From assembly GCF_001647195.1 (NCBI RefSeq), contig NZ_LVCV01000250.1:1-33556 (forward strand): a stretch of 33,556 nucleotides of DNA. The letters are read 5' to 3'. This DNA is from Rhodococcus sp. EPR-157. Lineage in GTDB: Bacteria; Actinomycetota; Actinomycetes; Mycobacteriales; Mycobacteriaceae. The notes beneath the pieces were generated by a model. That model saw nothing but the letters and a program-made list of their open reading frames with translations. It ran no database searches and was not told the DNA's origin. This document shows positions 1 to 7,781 of this stretch, piece after piece (the stretch's first letter is position 1; each line of letters starts with the position of its first letter). A program made the translations under genes and the position numbers.

Positions 1-462
1 GGGGTCTGCACTGGTGACGCGGGCGCTGCCGCGAACCGTCTGGAAGGCGTCGCGCAATTCGCCGGCACTTGCACCGCGGCCGGTGAGGAGCTTGGCGACC
101 TCGGAGTCGCCCGTCGCAAGACCGACCATCAGGTGCTCAGTGGAGACGAACTCGTCGTCGAGTTCGGTCGCAAGGCTCTGAGCAGTGGTGATCGCGGCGA
201 GCGCTTCGCGCCCGAGCTGCGGGGTTGTCGTCGATCCCGTGGCGGAGGGAAGGCGATCGACCAGTGTCTGTGCTTCACCGCGCACCGCAGCTGGATCGAC
301 GCCGACAGCCTTCAACAACGGAGAGGCGATGCCGTCGGTCTGATCGAGCAGCGCCACCAATAAGTGCGCCGGACGGATATCCGGGTTTCCGGCCGCGGAT
401 GCGGCCTGCAGAGCTGCGCTGAGAGCAGCCTGCGTCTTCGTGGTGGGAGTGAAACTGTCCAC
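1..462 (-). CDS. clpB: ATP-dependent chaperone ClpB, N-terminal part (runs off the window)
   Basis: This is the first 154 codons of a Hsp100 disaggregase, which resolubilises aggregated protein with DnaK in the cytoplasm. The protein begins VDSFTPTTKTQAALSAAL and continues with the Clp-N double repeat; HLLVALLDQ and EHLMVGLATG are the two repeat signatures. The GTG start at 462 is preceded by AAGGTGAC. The gene is cut by the left window edge, so the ATPase domains are not visible. The divergent partner is a flavohemoglobin, the same pairing I recall for Rv0384c/Rv0385 in M. tuberculosis. A HAIR-like HspR site lies about 60 bp upstream, which suggests heat-shock control. ClpC also has a Clp-N domain, but the first residues and the synteny favour ClpB. 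Confidence 0.88.
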   Translation of the reverse strand, partial: MDSFTPTTKTQAALSAALQAASAAGNPDIRPAHLLVALLDQTDGIASPLLKAVGVDPAAVRGEAQTLVDRLPSATGSTTTPQLGREALAAITTAQSLATELDDEFVSTEHLMVGLATGDSEVAKLLTGRGASAGELRDAFQTVRGSARVTSADP

Positions 463-519
463 CGGTCACCTTCTTTCAACGGAGAAGAACTTGATGTCGA
501 TGGGTACAACGTTACAAAG

Positions 520-540
520 GTTGAGTCTGTTCCGCTCAAC
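520..540. promoter_or_regulatory. HAIR-like HspR operator
   Basis: GTTGAGT-N7-GCTCAAC matches the HAIR consensus CTTGAGT-N7-ACTCAAG in core bases and spacing: TTGAG, nine bases, CTCAA. It lies 58 bp upstream of the clpB start, in the clpB/flavohemoglobin intergenic region. HspR represses dnaK and clpB through HAIR in actinobacteria. The outermost bases deviate from consensus. A further half-like GCTCAAC follows at about 561-567. Confidence 0.7.
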
Positions 541-661
541 TTAACGAATTTTGCAGCAAGGCTCAACGGACAACTCACAGCGAGCATGGCCACGTGACCG
601 CAAACGCGATACCCTCGGGCGGTCTACTTCGGAACCGTCTAGCAATGGCGGAGGTTGATCG

Positions 662-1825
662 ATGCTCGATGCGCGAACTATTTCCCTGGTTCGCGCCGGT
701 TTCAAGTCCGTTCTGGCGGCTGATGACGGTCCGGCGCACCTCGCGCGGTCTTTCTACGCCCAATTGTTCGTCGAACATCCTGAGTTTCGCTCCTACTTTC
801 CCGCATCGATGGACGAGCAACGCGACCACTTCGTTCGAGCACTGGCGTACGTCTTCGACAACTTGGACAAGGACGACCGCGTCGAGTCGTTTCTTCGCCA
901 GCTCGGACGCGATCACCGCAAACACGGGATCGACGGATCACATTTCCGCACAGGCGGCTCGGCTCTGATCGCAGCGTTCCGCAACTTCGTCGGCAACGAA
1001 GTGTGGACGGACGAGATAGAAGATGCATGGCACAGGACCCTTGCATTCGTCACCGACAACATGGCCGTCGCCGCGGACTCCGACGAACTTCCGCCCTTCT
1101 GGGGCGCGACCATCGTCGAGCATCAACGCGTGCTCGACGACCTGGCGATCGTTCGGCTTCAAGTCGACGAGGGCATTCACTACTTTCCCGGCCAGTACGT
1201 CAGCGTGCAGATTCCACAGCGCCCCAAACTGTGGCGCTATCTCTCCCCAGCGATCCCGTGCAACCCACAGGGCGAGATCGAATTCCACGTCCGACGCGTG
1301 TCCGGTGGCTGGGTCAGCCCGGCGATCGTCACCGAGTCGGTCGTCGGCGATCGCTGGGCCATCAGCCCTCCGCTCGGCGGGCTGCAGGTCGATCGCAGCG
1401 TCCAGGACGACGTCTTGATGATCGCGGGTGGGACCGGCTTGGCGCCGCTGCGCGCACAGATCATGGAGATGGCGCGGTACAGCCGCAATCCACGAGTCCA
1501 TCTCTTCGTGGGCGGTACCTATCCGCGGGACCTCTACGACATGCACACCTTGTGGCAACTGTCGCTGTCCAATCCATGGCTCACCGTCGTTCCGGTCACC
1601 GAGGAGGACGAGGACCCGTGGTGGCACACCACGGGAACGCTCGAACTTCCATGGGGAATGCACCAACGGCTGCATGGACCGATAGGCAAGGTGGTCACTC
1701 AGTTCGGATCGTGGGCGGATCGGCAGATTCAGATCTGCGGTTCGCCGTCCATGGTTCGAATGACCCTCTATGCGCTTCGCAAAGTCGGCACTCCGATGGA
1801 GCACGTGCAGCACGATCCGCTGTAG
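662..1825 (+). CDS. Type II flavohemoglobin (globin + FAD/NAD oxidoreductase)
   Basis: This 387-residue cytoplasmic protein has a globin domain (about 1-135) followed by ferredoxin-reductase-like FAD and NAD domains. Visible globin residues are distal Tyr32 (FYAQLF), Gln53 (DEQRDHF) and a proximal His at about 88 (HRKHGI). The FAD segment reads RYLSPA, not the RxYS of Hmp-type nitric oxide dioxygenases. The NAD segment is MIAGGTGLAPLRAQ. Length and synteny next to clpB fit M. tuberculosis Rv0385, a type II flavohemoglobin for which D-lactate oxidation, not NO dioxygenation, has been reported. GGAGG sits seven bases before the ATG. It ends just before a dyad repeat shared with the convergent acyl-CoA synthetase gene. 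The electron donor here is inferred, not shown. Confidence 0.85.
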   Translation: MLDARTISLVRAGFKSVLAADDGPAHLARSFYAQLFVEHPEFRSYFPASMDEQRDHFVRALAYVFDNLDKDDRVESFLRQLGRDHRKHGIDGSHFRTGGSALIAAFRNFVGNEVWTDEIEDAWHRTLAFVTDNMAVAADSDELPPFWGATIVEHQRVLDDLAIVRLQVDEGIHYFPGQYVSVQIPQRPKLWRYLSPAIPCNPQGEIEFHVRRVSGGWVSPAIVTESVVGDRWAISPPLGGLQVDRSVQDDVLMIAGGTGLAPLRAQIMEMARYSRNPRVHLFVGGTYPRDLYDMHTLWQLSLSNPWLTVVPVTEEDEDPWWHTTGTLELPWGMHQRLHGPIGKVVTQFGSWADRQIQICGSPSMVRMTLYALRKVGTPMEHVQHDPL

Positions 1826-1839
1826 GCGGCTCCGCCCCC

Positions 1840-1904
1840 AGTGGCACGGTTAAGTGCCATGGGGTGAACTCAACCGCGCCACTGGGCGCGGAGCGCCCAG
1901 TGGC
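1840..1904. repeat. Convergent-junction dyad repeat, copy 1
   Basis: A 44-bp imperfect inverted repeat (1840-1883) has arms AGTGGCACGGTTAAGT and ACTCAACCGCGCCACT. It is followed by a second hairpin at 1878-1904: GCCACTGGGCGC, loop GGA, GCGCCCAGTGGC, with perfect 12-bp arms. The two stems share 1878-1883, so they cannot both form fully. The element fills the gap between the convergent flavohemoglobin and acyl-CoA synthetase genes and probably acts as a bidirectional terminator. There is no U-tract. Confidence 0.85.
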
Positions 1905-3461
1905 CTAGATTTTCGCGCGTCCCTGCCAGTACGGATCACGAAGCTTGCGCTTGTACAGCTTTCCGTTCGGATCGCGCGGTAGCTCGTCGGTGTAGTCGAC
2001 GGATTTCGGGAGTTTGAATTTGGCCAGCCGCTCCCGCGCGAAGGCCATGATTTCCTCGGTCAGCTCTTCGTTCGGCTCGACGCCCACCTCCGGCTGCACG
2101 ACGGCTTTGATCTCCTCACCCCAATCGACATGTGGCACACCGAAGACCGCGACGTCGGCCACCTTCGGGTGTGTGATCAACTCGCCTTCTATCTCGGCGG
2201 GATAGATGTTCACACCACCCGAAATGATCATGTCGGACTTGCGATCACAGAGAAACAGATAGCCGTCCTCGTCGAGGTAGCCGATATCGCCGAGCGTGAA
2301 CAGATCCCCGACGCGTGACTCCTCGGTCTTCTTCTTGTCGTGGTGGTATTCGAAGCTGGACCCGCCCATCCGCATGTACACCTGACCGGGTGTACCGACG
2401 GGAAGCTCACTGCCGTCGTCGCCGAGCACCTTGACCACCGAATTCGGCCAGGCAGTTCCGACAGAACCTGGTTTGCGCAGCCACTCCTTACCGGAGATGA
2501 CCGTGCCCCCACCCTCGGTCGCGGCGTAGTACTCGGTGACGACCGGCCCCCACCAGTCGAGCATCCGTCGTTTCACCTCCTGCGGACACGGCGCAGCTCC
2601 GTGGATCATCACGCGCAGCGAGGACACGTCGTACTTCGCACGGACTTCGTCGGGTAACGCAAGCAGTCGATGAAACTGAGTCGGGACCATGTGGCTGTGC
2701 GTGACGCGATGCCGGTCGATCAGCGCGAGCATCTCTTCCGGATCCCACCGATCCATCAGAACTACTTTGTGTCCCAGCTGAATCGAGATCGCAACGAAGT
2801 TCAGCACTGCCGTGTGATAGAGCGGAGAACCGCAGATATGGACGTGATCGTCGAACGGTTTGATTCCGAATATCCCGAAGAATCCACTCGACGCCAGAGG
2901 CACCTGATCCGGATCTGCACCGGTGAGCGGGCGTCTGACGCCTTTCGGCTTTCCGGTCGTGCCCGACGTGTACAGCATCGGCCCACCAGCGGTACGAATA
3001 TCGGGTCGCTCGTCGGAACCGCCGAGATCGCGCAGCGGCGTGAACCCGTCTATGGATCCGACCGAGAACCTGCCCGGGGTGCCTGCCTCGTCGGCCGCCT
3101 GGCGAGCGGCGTCGGCGAAACGCTCCGATGCGACAAAGGCTTTCGCCTCGCTGTCCTTCAAGATGTACGCGACCTCGGGTCCGGTGAGATGCCAGTTGAC
3201 CGCGACGATGTAGAGGCCGGTCTGGAACGCCGCGAAATAGAACGCTACGAGATCGGCGCTGTTGTGGAGCATCATCACCACGCTGTCGCCGGGTCTCAGC
3301 CCCATGTCCTGCAGACCCCGTCCGTATCTGTTGGCGTCGGAGACCAACTCGCCGTAGGTGTAGCTCACGCCACCCGGTTGGCCGGCGTCGACCAAGGCGA
3401 TCCGGTCCGGTTCCTCGGCGGCGATATTCCAGAGTCCACCCGTTCGCGTCGCAGTCGTCAT
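1905..3461 (-). CDS. Acyl-CoA synthetase (FadD family), KstR-box controlled
   Basis: This 518-residue AMP-forming CoA ligase activates a carboxylic acid through an acyl-adenylate. It shows the P-loop-like LYTSGTTGKPKGV motif, YYAATEGGG (A5 region), GDIGYLDEDGYLFLCDR (A7/A8 hinge) and a C-terminal PRDPNGKLYKR carrying the adenylation lysine. A perfect KstR half-site pair begins only 10 bp upstream of the ATG, so the gene is almost certainly in the steroid regulon. The substrate is likely a sterol side-chain acid or shortened steroid acid, by inference from context. The sequence does not look like FadD19 or FadD3 as I remember them; FadD4-like proteins are a possible match. I therefore give no symbol. 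A GGGGG stretch precedes the ATG. Confidence 0.85.
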   Translation of the reverse strand: MTTATRTGGLWNIAAEEPDRIALVDAGQPGGVSYTYGELVSDANRYGRGLQDMGLRPGDSVVMMLHNSADLVAFYFAAFQTGLYIVAVNWHLTGPEVAYILKDSEAKAFVASERFADAARQAADEAGTPGRFSVGSIDGFTPLRDLGGSDERPDIRTAGGPMLYTSGTTGKPKGVRRPLTGADPDQVPLASSGFFGIFGIKPFDDHVHICGSPLYHTAVLNFVAISIQLGHKVVLMDRWDPEEMLALIDRHRVTHSHMVPTQFHRLLALPDEVRAKYDVSSLRVMIHGAAPCPQEVKRRMLDWWGPVVTEYYAATEGGGTVISGKEWLRKPGSVGTAWPNSVVKVLGDDGSELPVGTPGQVYMRMGGSSFEYHHDKKKTEESRVGDLFTLGDIGYLDEDGYLFLCDRKSDMIISGGVNIYPAEIEGELITHPKVADVAVFGVPHVDWGEEIKAVVQPEVGVEPNEELTEEIMAFARERLAKFKLPKSVDYTDELPRDPNGKLYKRKLRDPYWQGRAKI

Positions 3462-3471
3462 GCCCCCAATC

Positions 3472-3485
3472 TAGAACGTGTTCTA
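3472..3485. promoter_or_regulatory. KstR-like box upstream of the acyl-CoA synthetase
   Basis: TAGAAC-GT-GTTCTA has perfect half-sites and matches the KstR pattern TnnAACnnGTTnnA. It abuts the TAG stop codon of the upstream LLM gene (3486-3488) and ends 10 bp before the acyl-CoA synthetase ATG. The synthetase therefore appears to have its own repressed promoter rather than relying only on readthrough. Confidence 0.85.
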
Positions 3486-4511
3486 CTAGTTGAGCAAGGC
3501 CCCGATGTCGGTCACTTCCGACGCAGTGCGCGCAGTCACCAACAACATCGTCACCCCCGCATCCTCCCAGCGCTTCACTTCGCGACGAGCATGATCGGCG
3601 TCACCGATGATCATCGTCTCGGCCACCATCTCGTCGGGCACGACGGCCGCGGCCTCCGCTTTGCGGCCGGACATGAACAGTCTCCCGATCTCGTCGACCT
3701 CGCGCTCGTACCCCATTCGGCGATAGACCTGCGCATGGAAGTTGAGTTCGGGCGCACCCATGCCACCGACGTACAACGCAATGGTGGGCTTGAGCTGGGC
3801 GATTGCCGCGACCCGATCGTCGGTGAGCACCACCTGACACGTTGCGGCGATCTCGAAATCCTGCCGAGTTCGCCGAGCGCCGGGACGCGCGAACCCCTCG
3901 TCGAGCCACGTGTCGTACATCGGCGCGAGCCGTGGGGAGTAGTAGATCGCGAGCCACCCGTCGGCGATCTCCGCCGTCAGTGCGACGTTCTTGGGCCCCT
4001 CGGCGCCCAGCCAGATCGGCAGGTCCGCCCGAAGCGGGTGCGTGATCGGCTTGAGTGCTTTACCCAGACCAGTCCCGCCGACGGGAAGCCGATAGTGCGG
4101 GCCATCGCTGGTCACCGGACCTTCACGCGCGAGAACCTGACGCACGATGTCGACGTATTCGCGGGTGCGCGCCAACGGCTTTGCGAACGGCTGCCCGTAC
4201 CACCCCTCGACGACCTGCGGCCCGGACACACCGAGGCCGAGGATCGCGCGGCCGCCGCTCAGGTGGTCGAGCGTGAGCGCGTGCATTGCACAACTCGTCG
4301 GCGTCCGGGCCGACAGCTGCGCCACCGAGGTCCCCAGCCGCACTGTCGTCGTCCGCGACCCCCACCACGCAAGCGGGCCGAATGCATCGGATCCCCACGA
4401 TTCGGCAGCGAAGATGGCGTCGAATCCCGCCGCCTCGGCCGCGTCGACGAGCTCCCCCACTCCCGACGGTGGCTGCGCGCCCCAGTATCCGAGCTGCAAT
4501 CCGAGCTTCAT
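3486..4511 (-). CDS. Luciferase-like (LLM) flavin/F420-dependent oxidoreductase, Rv3520c-like
   Basis: This 341-residue TIM-barrel protein of the bacterial luciferase superfamily probably uses F420 or FMN. Visible family signatures are MKLGLQLGYWGAQPP at the start, HLSGGRAILGLGVSGPQVVEG in the middle and LPIWLGAEGPKN further on. The ATG at 4511 is preferred over an upstream in-frame start because the protein then begins at the first barrel strand. It faces the tandem DUF35 gene across a KstR box, the same arrangement I recall for Rv3520c/Rv3521. That places it in sterol side-chain or ring metabolism, but its substrate is unknown. Confidence 0.82.
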   Translation of the reverse strand: MKLGLQLGYWGAQPPSGVGELVDAAEAAGFDAIFAAESWGSDAFGPLAWWGSRTTTVRLGTSVAQLSARTPTSCAMHALTLDHLSGGRAILGLGVSGPQVVEGWYGQPFAKPLARTREYVDIVRQVLAREGPVTSDGPHYRLPVGGTGLGKALKPITHPLRADLPIWLGAEGPKNVALTAEIADGWLAIYYSPRLAPMYDTWLDEGFARPGARRTRQDFEIAATCQVVLTDDRVAAIAQLKPTIALYVGGMGAPELNFHAQVYRRMGYEREVDEIGRLFMSGRKAEAAAVVPDEMVAETMIIGDADHARREVKRWEDAGVTMLLVTARTASEVTDIGALLN

Positions 4512-4550
4512 TTCGCACGCCTTCCATCCGACCGGTCTTGCCACCATAAT

Positions 4551-4564
4551 AAGAACCTGTTCTA
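4551..4564. promoter_or_regulatory. KstR-like box between LLM and DUF35 genes
   Basis: AAGAAC-CT-GTTCTA lies in the 67-bp divergent gap, 14 bp upstream of the DUF35 ATG and about 40 bp upstream of the LLM ATG. It probably controls both directions. The first base deviates from the T of the consensus. Confidence 0.8.
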
Positions 4565-4578
4565 CTAAAAATGTGACT

Positions 4579-5550
4579 ATGGTGAACACACCACTCAGCG
4601 CACCTCTGAACAACGCCTTCGATTACACCCGCTCGGTCGGGCCGACAATCGGAGAGTTCTTGACGGGCTTGCGCCGCAAACAGATCATCGGCGGACGCGG
4701 AAGCGACGGGAGGGTGTACGTACCACCTCCCGAATTCGATTCCGCCACAAAGGAACCGATCACGGAATTCGTCGACGTCGGATCTTCCGGCACCGTCGTG
4801 ACGTGGTCGTGGGTACCTGTGCCGTACGACGGGCAGCCGCTCGAACATCCCTTCGCCTTCGCCCTGATCCAACTCGACGGAGCCGACACCGCGCTGCTGC
4901 ATGCCGTCGACGCCGGTTCGTCGGCGAACATGTCGACGGGTATGCGCGTCCATGCCCGATGGGCGGAGGATCGGGTCGGCGATATCCATGACATAGCGTT
5001 CTTCGAACCCGGAGAGGGCGGCGACCAGCCTGATTCCGGTTCTGATCCCGGGCCTGATCCCGGCGCCGAGGCCGTCACCATGATCACCACCCCGGTCCGG
5101 CTGCAGTACATGCATTCCGCGTCGGCCGAAGAAAGCTACTACCTGCGCGGACTCGCAGAGGGCCGCATACTCGGTGGCCGAACCGACTCCGAGGGCAAGG
5201 TCTACGTCCCCCCTCGCGGCGCCAGCCCCACCGACGGGCGGCCGACGGCAGAGCAGGTCGAACTTCCCGACACAGGCGTCGTCACGACGTACTGCATCGT
5301 CAACGTCCCGTTCCTCGGCCAACGCATCAAGCCGCCCTACATCGCCGCCTACGTGCTGCTCGACGGCGCCGACATCGCGTTTCTGCATCTGATTCTGGAG
5401 TGCGAGCCCTCGGAAGTGCGGATGGGCATGCGTGTGGCAGCGAAGTGGAAGCCGCGTGAGGAGTGGGGTTACACCCTCGAAAACATCGAGTACTTCCGCC
5501 CGACGGGTGAGCCCGACGCGGACTACGACACCTACAAGCACCACCTGTAG
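4579..5550 (+). CDS. Tandem DUF35 (OB-fold) protein, probable partner of Ltp4/Ltp3
   Basis: The protein is 323 residues from the ATG at 4579; an open frame extends further upstream but runs through the KstR box. It holds two DUF35 modules (about 20-150 and 175-310) joined by an acidic, Pro/Gly-rich linker around residue 155-165. Each module repeats the pattern GR..GGR.(D/S)..G.VYVPP followed by an OB-fold segment (FALIQLDGADTALLH; AAYVLLDGADIAFLH). Neither module has the CxxC zinc-ribbon cysteines usual in DUF35 proteins. It begins the ltp4-ltp3 operon, the Rv3521 position. DUF35 proteins pair with thiolase-like Ltp proteins in steroid retro-aldolases (ChsH2-Ltp2), so a subunit or scaffold role is inferred. 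Confidence 0.8.
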   Translation: MVNTPLSAPLNNAFDYTRSVGPTIGEFLTGLRRKQIIGGRGSDGRVYVPPPEFDSATKEPITEFVDVGSSGTVVTWSWVPVPYDGQPLEHPFAFALIQLDGADTALLHAVDAGSSANMSTGMRVHARWAEDRVGDIHDIAFFEPGEGGDQPDSGSDPGPDPGAEAVTMITTPVRLQYMHSASAEESYYLRGLAEGRILGGRTDSEGKVYVPPRGASPTDGRPTAEQVELPDTGVVTTYCIVNVPFLGQRIKPPYIAAYVLLDGADIAFLHLILECEPSEVRMGMRVAAKWKPREEWGYTLENIEYFRPTGEPDADYDTYKHHL

Positions 5551-5561
5551 AGAGGCGAGCA

Positions 5562-6611
5562 ATGACCGATATCGCAGTGGTGGGCTTCGCACAGGCACCC
5601 AACGTCGCGCACACCACAGGCACCACCAATGGCGTCGAAATGCTGGTTCCGTGCTTTCAGCAGCTGTACGCCGAACTTGGAATCAGCAAGTCCGACATAG
5701 GCTTTTGGTGTTCCGGATCCTCGGACTACTTGGCAGGTCGAGCGTTCTCGTTCATCTCCGCCATAGATGCGATCGGTGCCGTACCGCCGATCAACGAGTC
5801 ACACGTCGAGATGGACGCGGCGTGGGCGTTCTACGAAGCGTGGATCAAGTTGATGACGGGAGAAGTCGAGACTGCCCTCGTCTACGGGTTCGGCAAGTCC
5901 TCCGCCGGCACACTCGCGAAGGTTCTCGCGTTGCAACTCGATCCGTATCTCGTCGCACCGTTGTGGCCGGACTCGCTGTCGCTGGCCGGGATTCAAGCAC
6001 GTGCCGGGATCGATGCCGGTAAGTGGGACGAGCGCGCGATGGCAGAGGTTGCCGTACGCAACCGGGCGAATGCGCACCCCCTCGCACAACTCACCGGCGT
6101 CCTCGATATCGACGAGTTGCTCGCCACCGACTACATCGCGGACCCACTTCGTGCGCACGACTGCGCACCCGTGACCGACGGGGCGTCGGCGATCGTCCTC
6201 GCAGCCGGTGACCGGGCGCGCTCGCTGCGGGAGAACCCGGCATGGATCACCGGGATCGAGCATCTCGTCGACTCCCCCAATTTCGGTGCTCGCGATCTCA
6301 CGACCGCACCGTCTGCGTACAACGCAGCACTGAAGGCGTCCGGTGGAGATCTGTCGAGCATCTCGGCAGCGGAATTGCACGCACCGTTCACCCATCAGGA
6401 ATTGATTCTGTCGGAGTGGCTGCCAGGTGGAACGACGTTGAACCCGTCCGGGGGCACCCTCGTCGGGAATGCCATGTTCTCTGCAGGACTCGAGCGCATC
6501 GGCCACGCCGCAACCCGGATATTCGACGGCAAGGACAGCAGAGTTCTCGCACACGCGACGAGCGGGCCTCTGCTGCAACAGAATCTGGTCGCTGTCATGG
6601 AGGGAAAGTAA
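5562..6611 (+). CDS. ltp4: Thiolase-like lipid-transfer protein Ltp4
   Basis: This 349-residue SCP-2/thiolase-fold protein starts MTDIAVVGFAQAP and has the thiolase-superfamily segments FWCSGSSDYLAG, APVTDGASAIVLA, AAELHAPFTHQE and LNPSGGTLVGNAMFSAG. The last segment corresponds to the NxxGG motif of Ltp proteins. It follows the DUF35 gene by 11 bp, with an AGAGGCGAG ribosome-binding site, and abuts ltp3. Position and length match Rv3522 (354 residues as I recall). In R. rhodochrous, Ltp3 and Ltp4 have been reported as needed for degradation of C24-branched sterol side chains. The likely role is carbon-carbon cleavage with the DUF35 protein and Ltp3. Confidence 0.82.
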   Translation: MTDIAVVGFAQAPNVAHTTGTTNGVEMLVPCFQQLYAELGISKSDIGFWCSGSSDYLAGRAFSFISAIDAIGAVPPINESHVEMDAAWAFYEAWIKLMTGEVETALVYGFGKSSAGTLAKVLALQLDPYLVAPLWPDSLSLAGIQARAGIDAGKWDERAMAEVAVRNRANAHPLAQLTGVLDIDELLATDYIADPLRAHDCAPVTDGASAIVLAAGDRARSLRENPAWITGIEHLVDSPNFGARDLTTAPSAYNAALKASGGDLSSISAAELHAPFTHQELILSEWLPGGTTLNPSGGTLVGNAMFSAGLERIGHAATRIFDGKDSRVLAHATSGPLLQQNLVAVMEGK

Positions 6612-7781
6612 GTGAGTAAGCACCCCGCCGCCGTCCTCGGCACCGGCCAGACACACTACGTCGCCAAGCGTCACGACGTCTCGATGTCCGGGCTCCTCCG
6701 TGAGGCCATCGATCGTGCCATGCAGGACGCCGAGGTGACCTGGGACGACATCGACGCCGTCGTCGTCGGCAAAGCACCTGACCTGTTCGAAGGCGTCATG
6801 ATGCCGGAGTTGTTCATGGCCGACGCCATCGGCGCTACCGGCAAACCGCTCCTTCGCGTCCATACCGCCGGGTCCGTGGGTGGATCGACTGCGGTGGTGG
6901 CGTCGTCACTCGTGCAGTCGGGCGTGCATCGACGCGTACTCGCGGTGGCATGGGAGAAGCAGTCCGAGAGTAATGCCATGTGGGCGTTGTCGATTCCGGT
7001 TCCGTTCAACATGCCGGTCGGTGCAGGCGCGGGTGGCTACTTCGCGCCCCATGTGCGCTCGTACATCCGTAGGTCCCATGCACCTGAGCACATCGGCGCC
7101 ATGGTCGACGTCAAGGATCGGTTGAACGGCAGCATCAATCCCTACGCGCACCTCAAGCAGCCGAACATCACCTTGGAATCGGTGCAGGCGTCGCAGATGC
7201 TGTGGGACCCGATTCGATACGACGAGACCTGCCCGTCCTCGGATGGCGCCTGTGCAATCGTCATCGGCGACGAGGAGACTGCGCGCGCACGCGAGGCCGA
7301 TGGGAAGAAGGTCGCCTGGATCCATGCGACGGCGATGCGGACCGAGCCTACGACGTTCGCCGGGCGAGATCAGGTGAACCCCCAGGCCGGACGCGACGCC
7401 GCGGCCGCGCTGTGGAAGGCGGCCGGTATCACCGACCCGCTGTCGGAGATCGACGTCGCGGAGATCTACGTTCCGTTCTCATGGTTCGAGCCGATGTGGC
7501 TCGAGAACCTCGGGTTCATGGCCGAAGGTGAAGGGTGGAAGCTCACCGAAGCCGGAGACACCGCCATCGGCGGACAATTGCCGGTCAATTGCTCGGGCGG
7601 CGTGCTGTCGTCCAATCCGATCGGCGCGTCGGGGATGATTCGGTTCGCCGAAGCTGCGATGCAGGTGATGCATCGAGCCGGCGATCACCAGGTCGAAAAC
7701 GCCAAGAAGGCCCTCGGCCACGCGTACGGCGGAGGGTCCCAATACTTTTCGATGTGGGTAGTAGGGAGCGAGCAGCCATGA
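6612..7781 (+). CDS. ltp3: Thiolase-like lipid-transfer protein Ltp3
   Basis: This 389-residue thiolase-fold protein starts at a GTG directly after the ltp4 stop, with GGAGGGAAAG in front. Visible segments include AAVLGTGQT, VHTAGSVGGSTAVVASSLV (at the active-site Cys position of thiolases, here without Cys), CPSSDGACAIVIG and LPVNCSGGVLSSNPIGASG, which is the conserved C-terminal glycine-rich motif. The order DUF35-ltp4-ltp3 mirrors Rv3521-Rv3523. The missing nucleophilic Cys agrees with an aldolase-type Ltp rather than a thiolytic enzyme. It probably forms a complex with Ltp4 and the tandem DUF35 protein. Confidence 0.82.
   Translation: MSKHPAAVLGTGQTHYVAKRHDVSMSGLLREAIDRAMQDAEVTWDDIDAVVVGKAPDLFEGVMMPELFMADAIGATGKPLLRVHTAGSVGGSTAVVASSLVQSGVHRRVLAVAWEKQSESNAMWALSIPVPFNMPVGAGAGGYFAPHVRSYIRRSHAPEHIGAMVDVKDRLNGSINPYAHLKQPNITLESVQASQMLWDPIRYDETCPSSDGACAIVIGDEETARAREADGKKVAWIHATAMRTEPTTFAGRDQVNPQAGRDAAAALWKAAGITDPLSEIDVAEIYVPFSWFEPMWLENLGFMAEGEGWKLTEAGDTAIGGQLPVNCSGGVLSSNPIGASGMIRFAEAAMQVMHRAGDHQVENAKKALGHAYGGGSQYFSMWVVGSEQP

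Noticed and set aside
1905-3461. FadD19 or FadD3 as identity of the acyl-CoA synthetase
   Set aside because: The N-terminus and the TSGTTGKPKGVRRPL and C-terminal regions differ from my recollection of both; a KstR box supports a steroid role but not a specific symbol.
2670-4568. A 632-codon plus-strand open frame opposite the acyl-CoA synthetase and LLM genes
   Set aside because: It is the antisense shadow of two well-supported minus-strand genes, Arg/His-rich and without any recognisable domain.
4123-5598. A 491-codon minus-strand open frame across the DUF35 gene and the KstR box
   Set aside because: It overlaps the promoter region and DUF35 gene, has low-complexity Arg/Gly composition and no domain.
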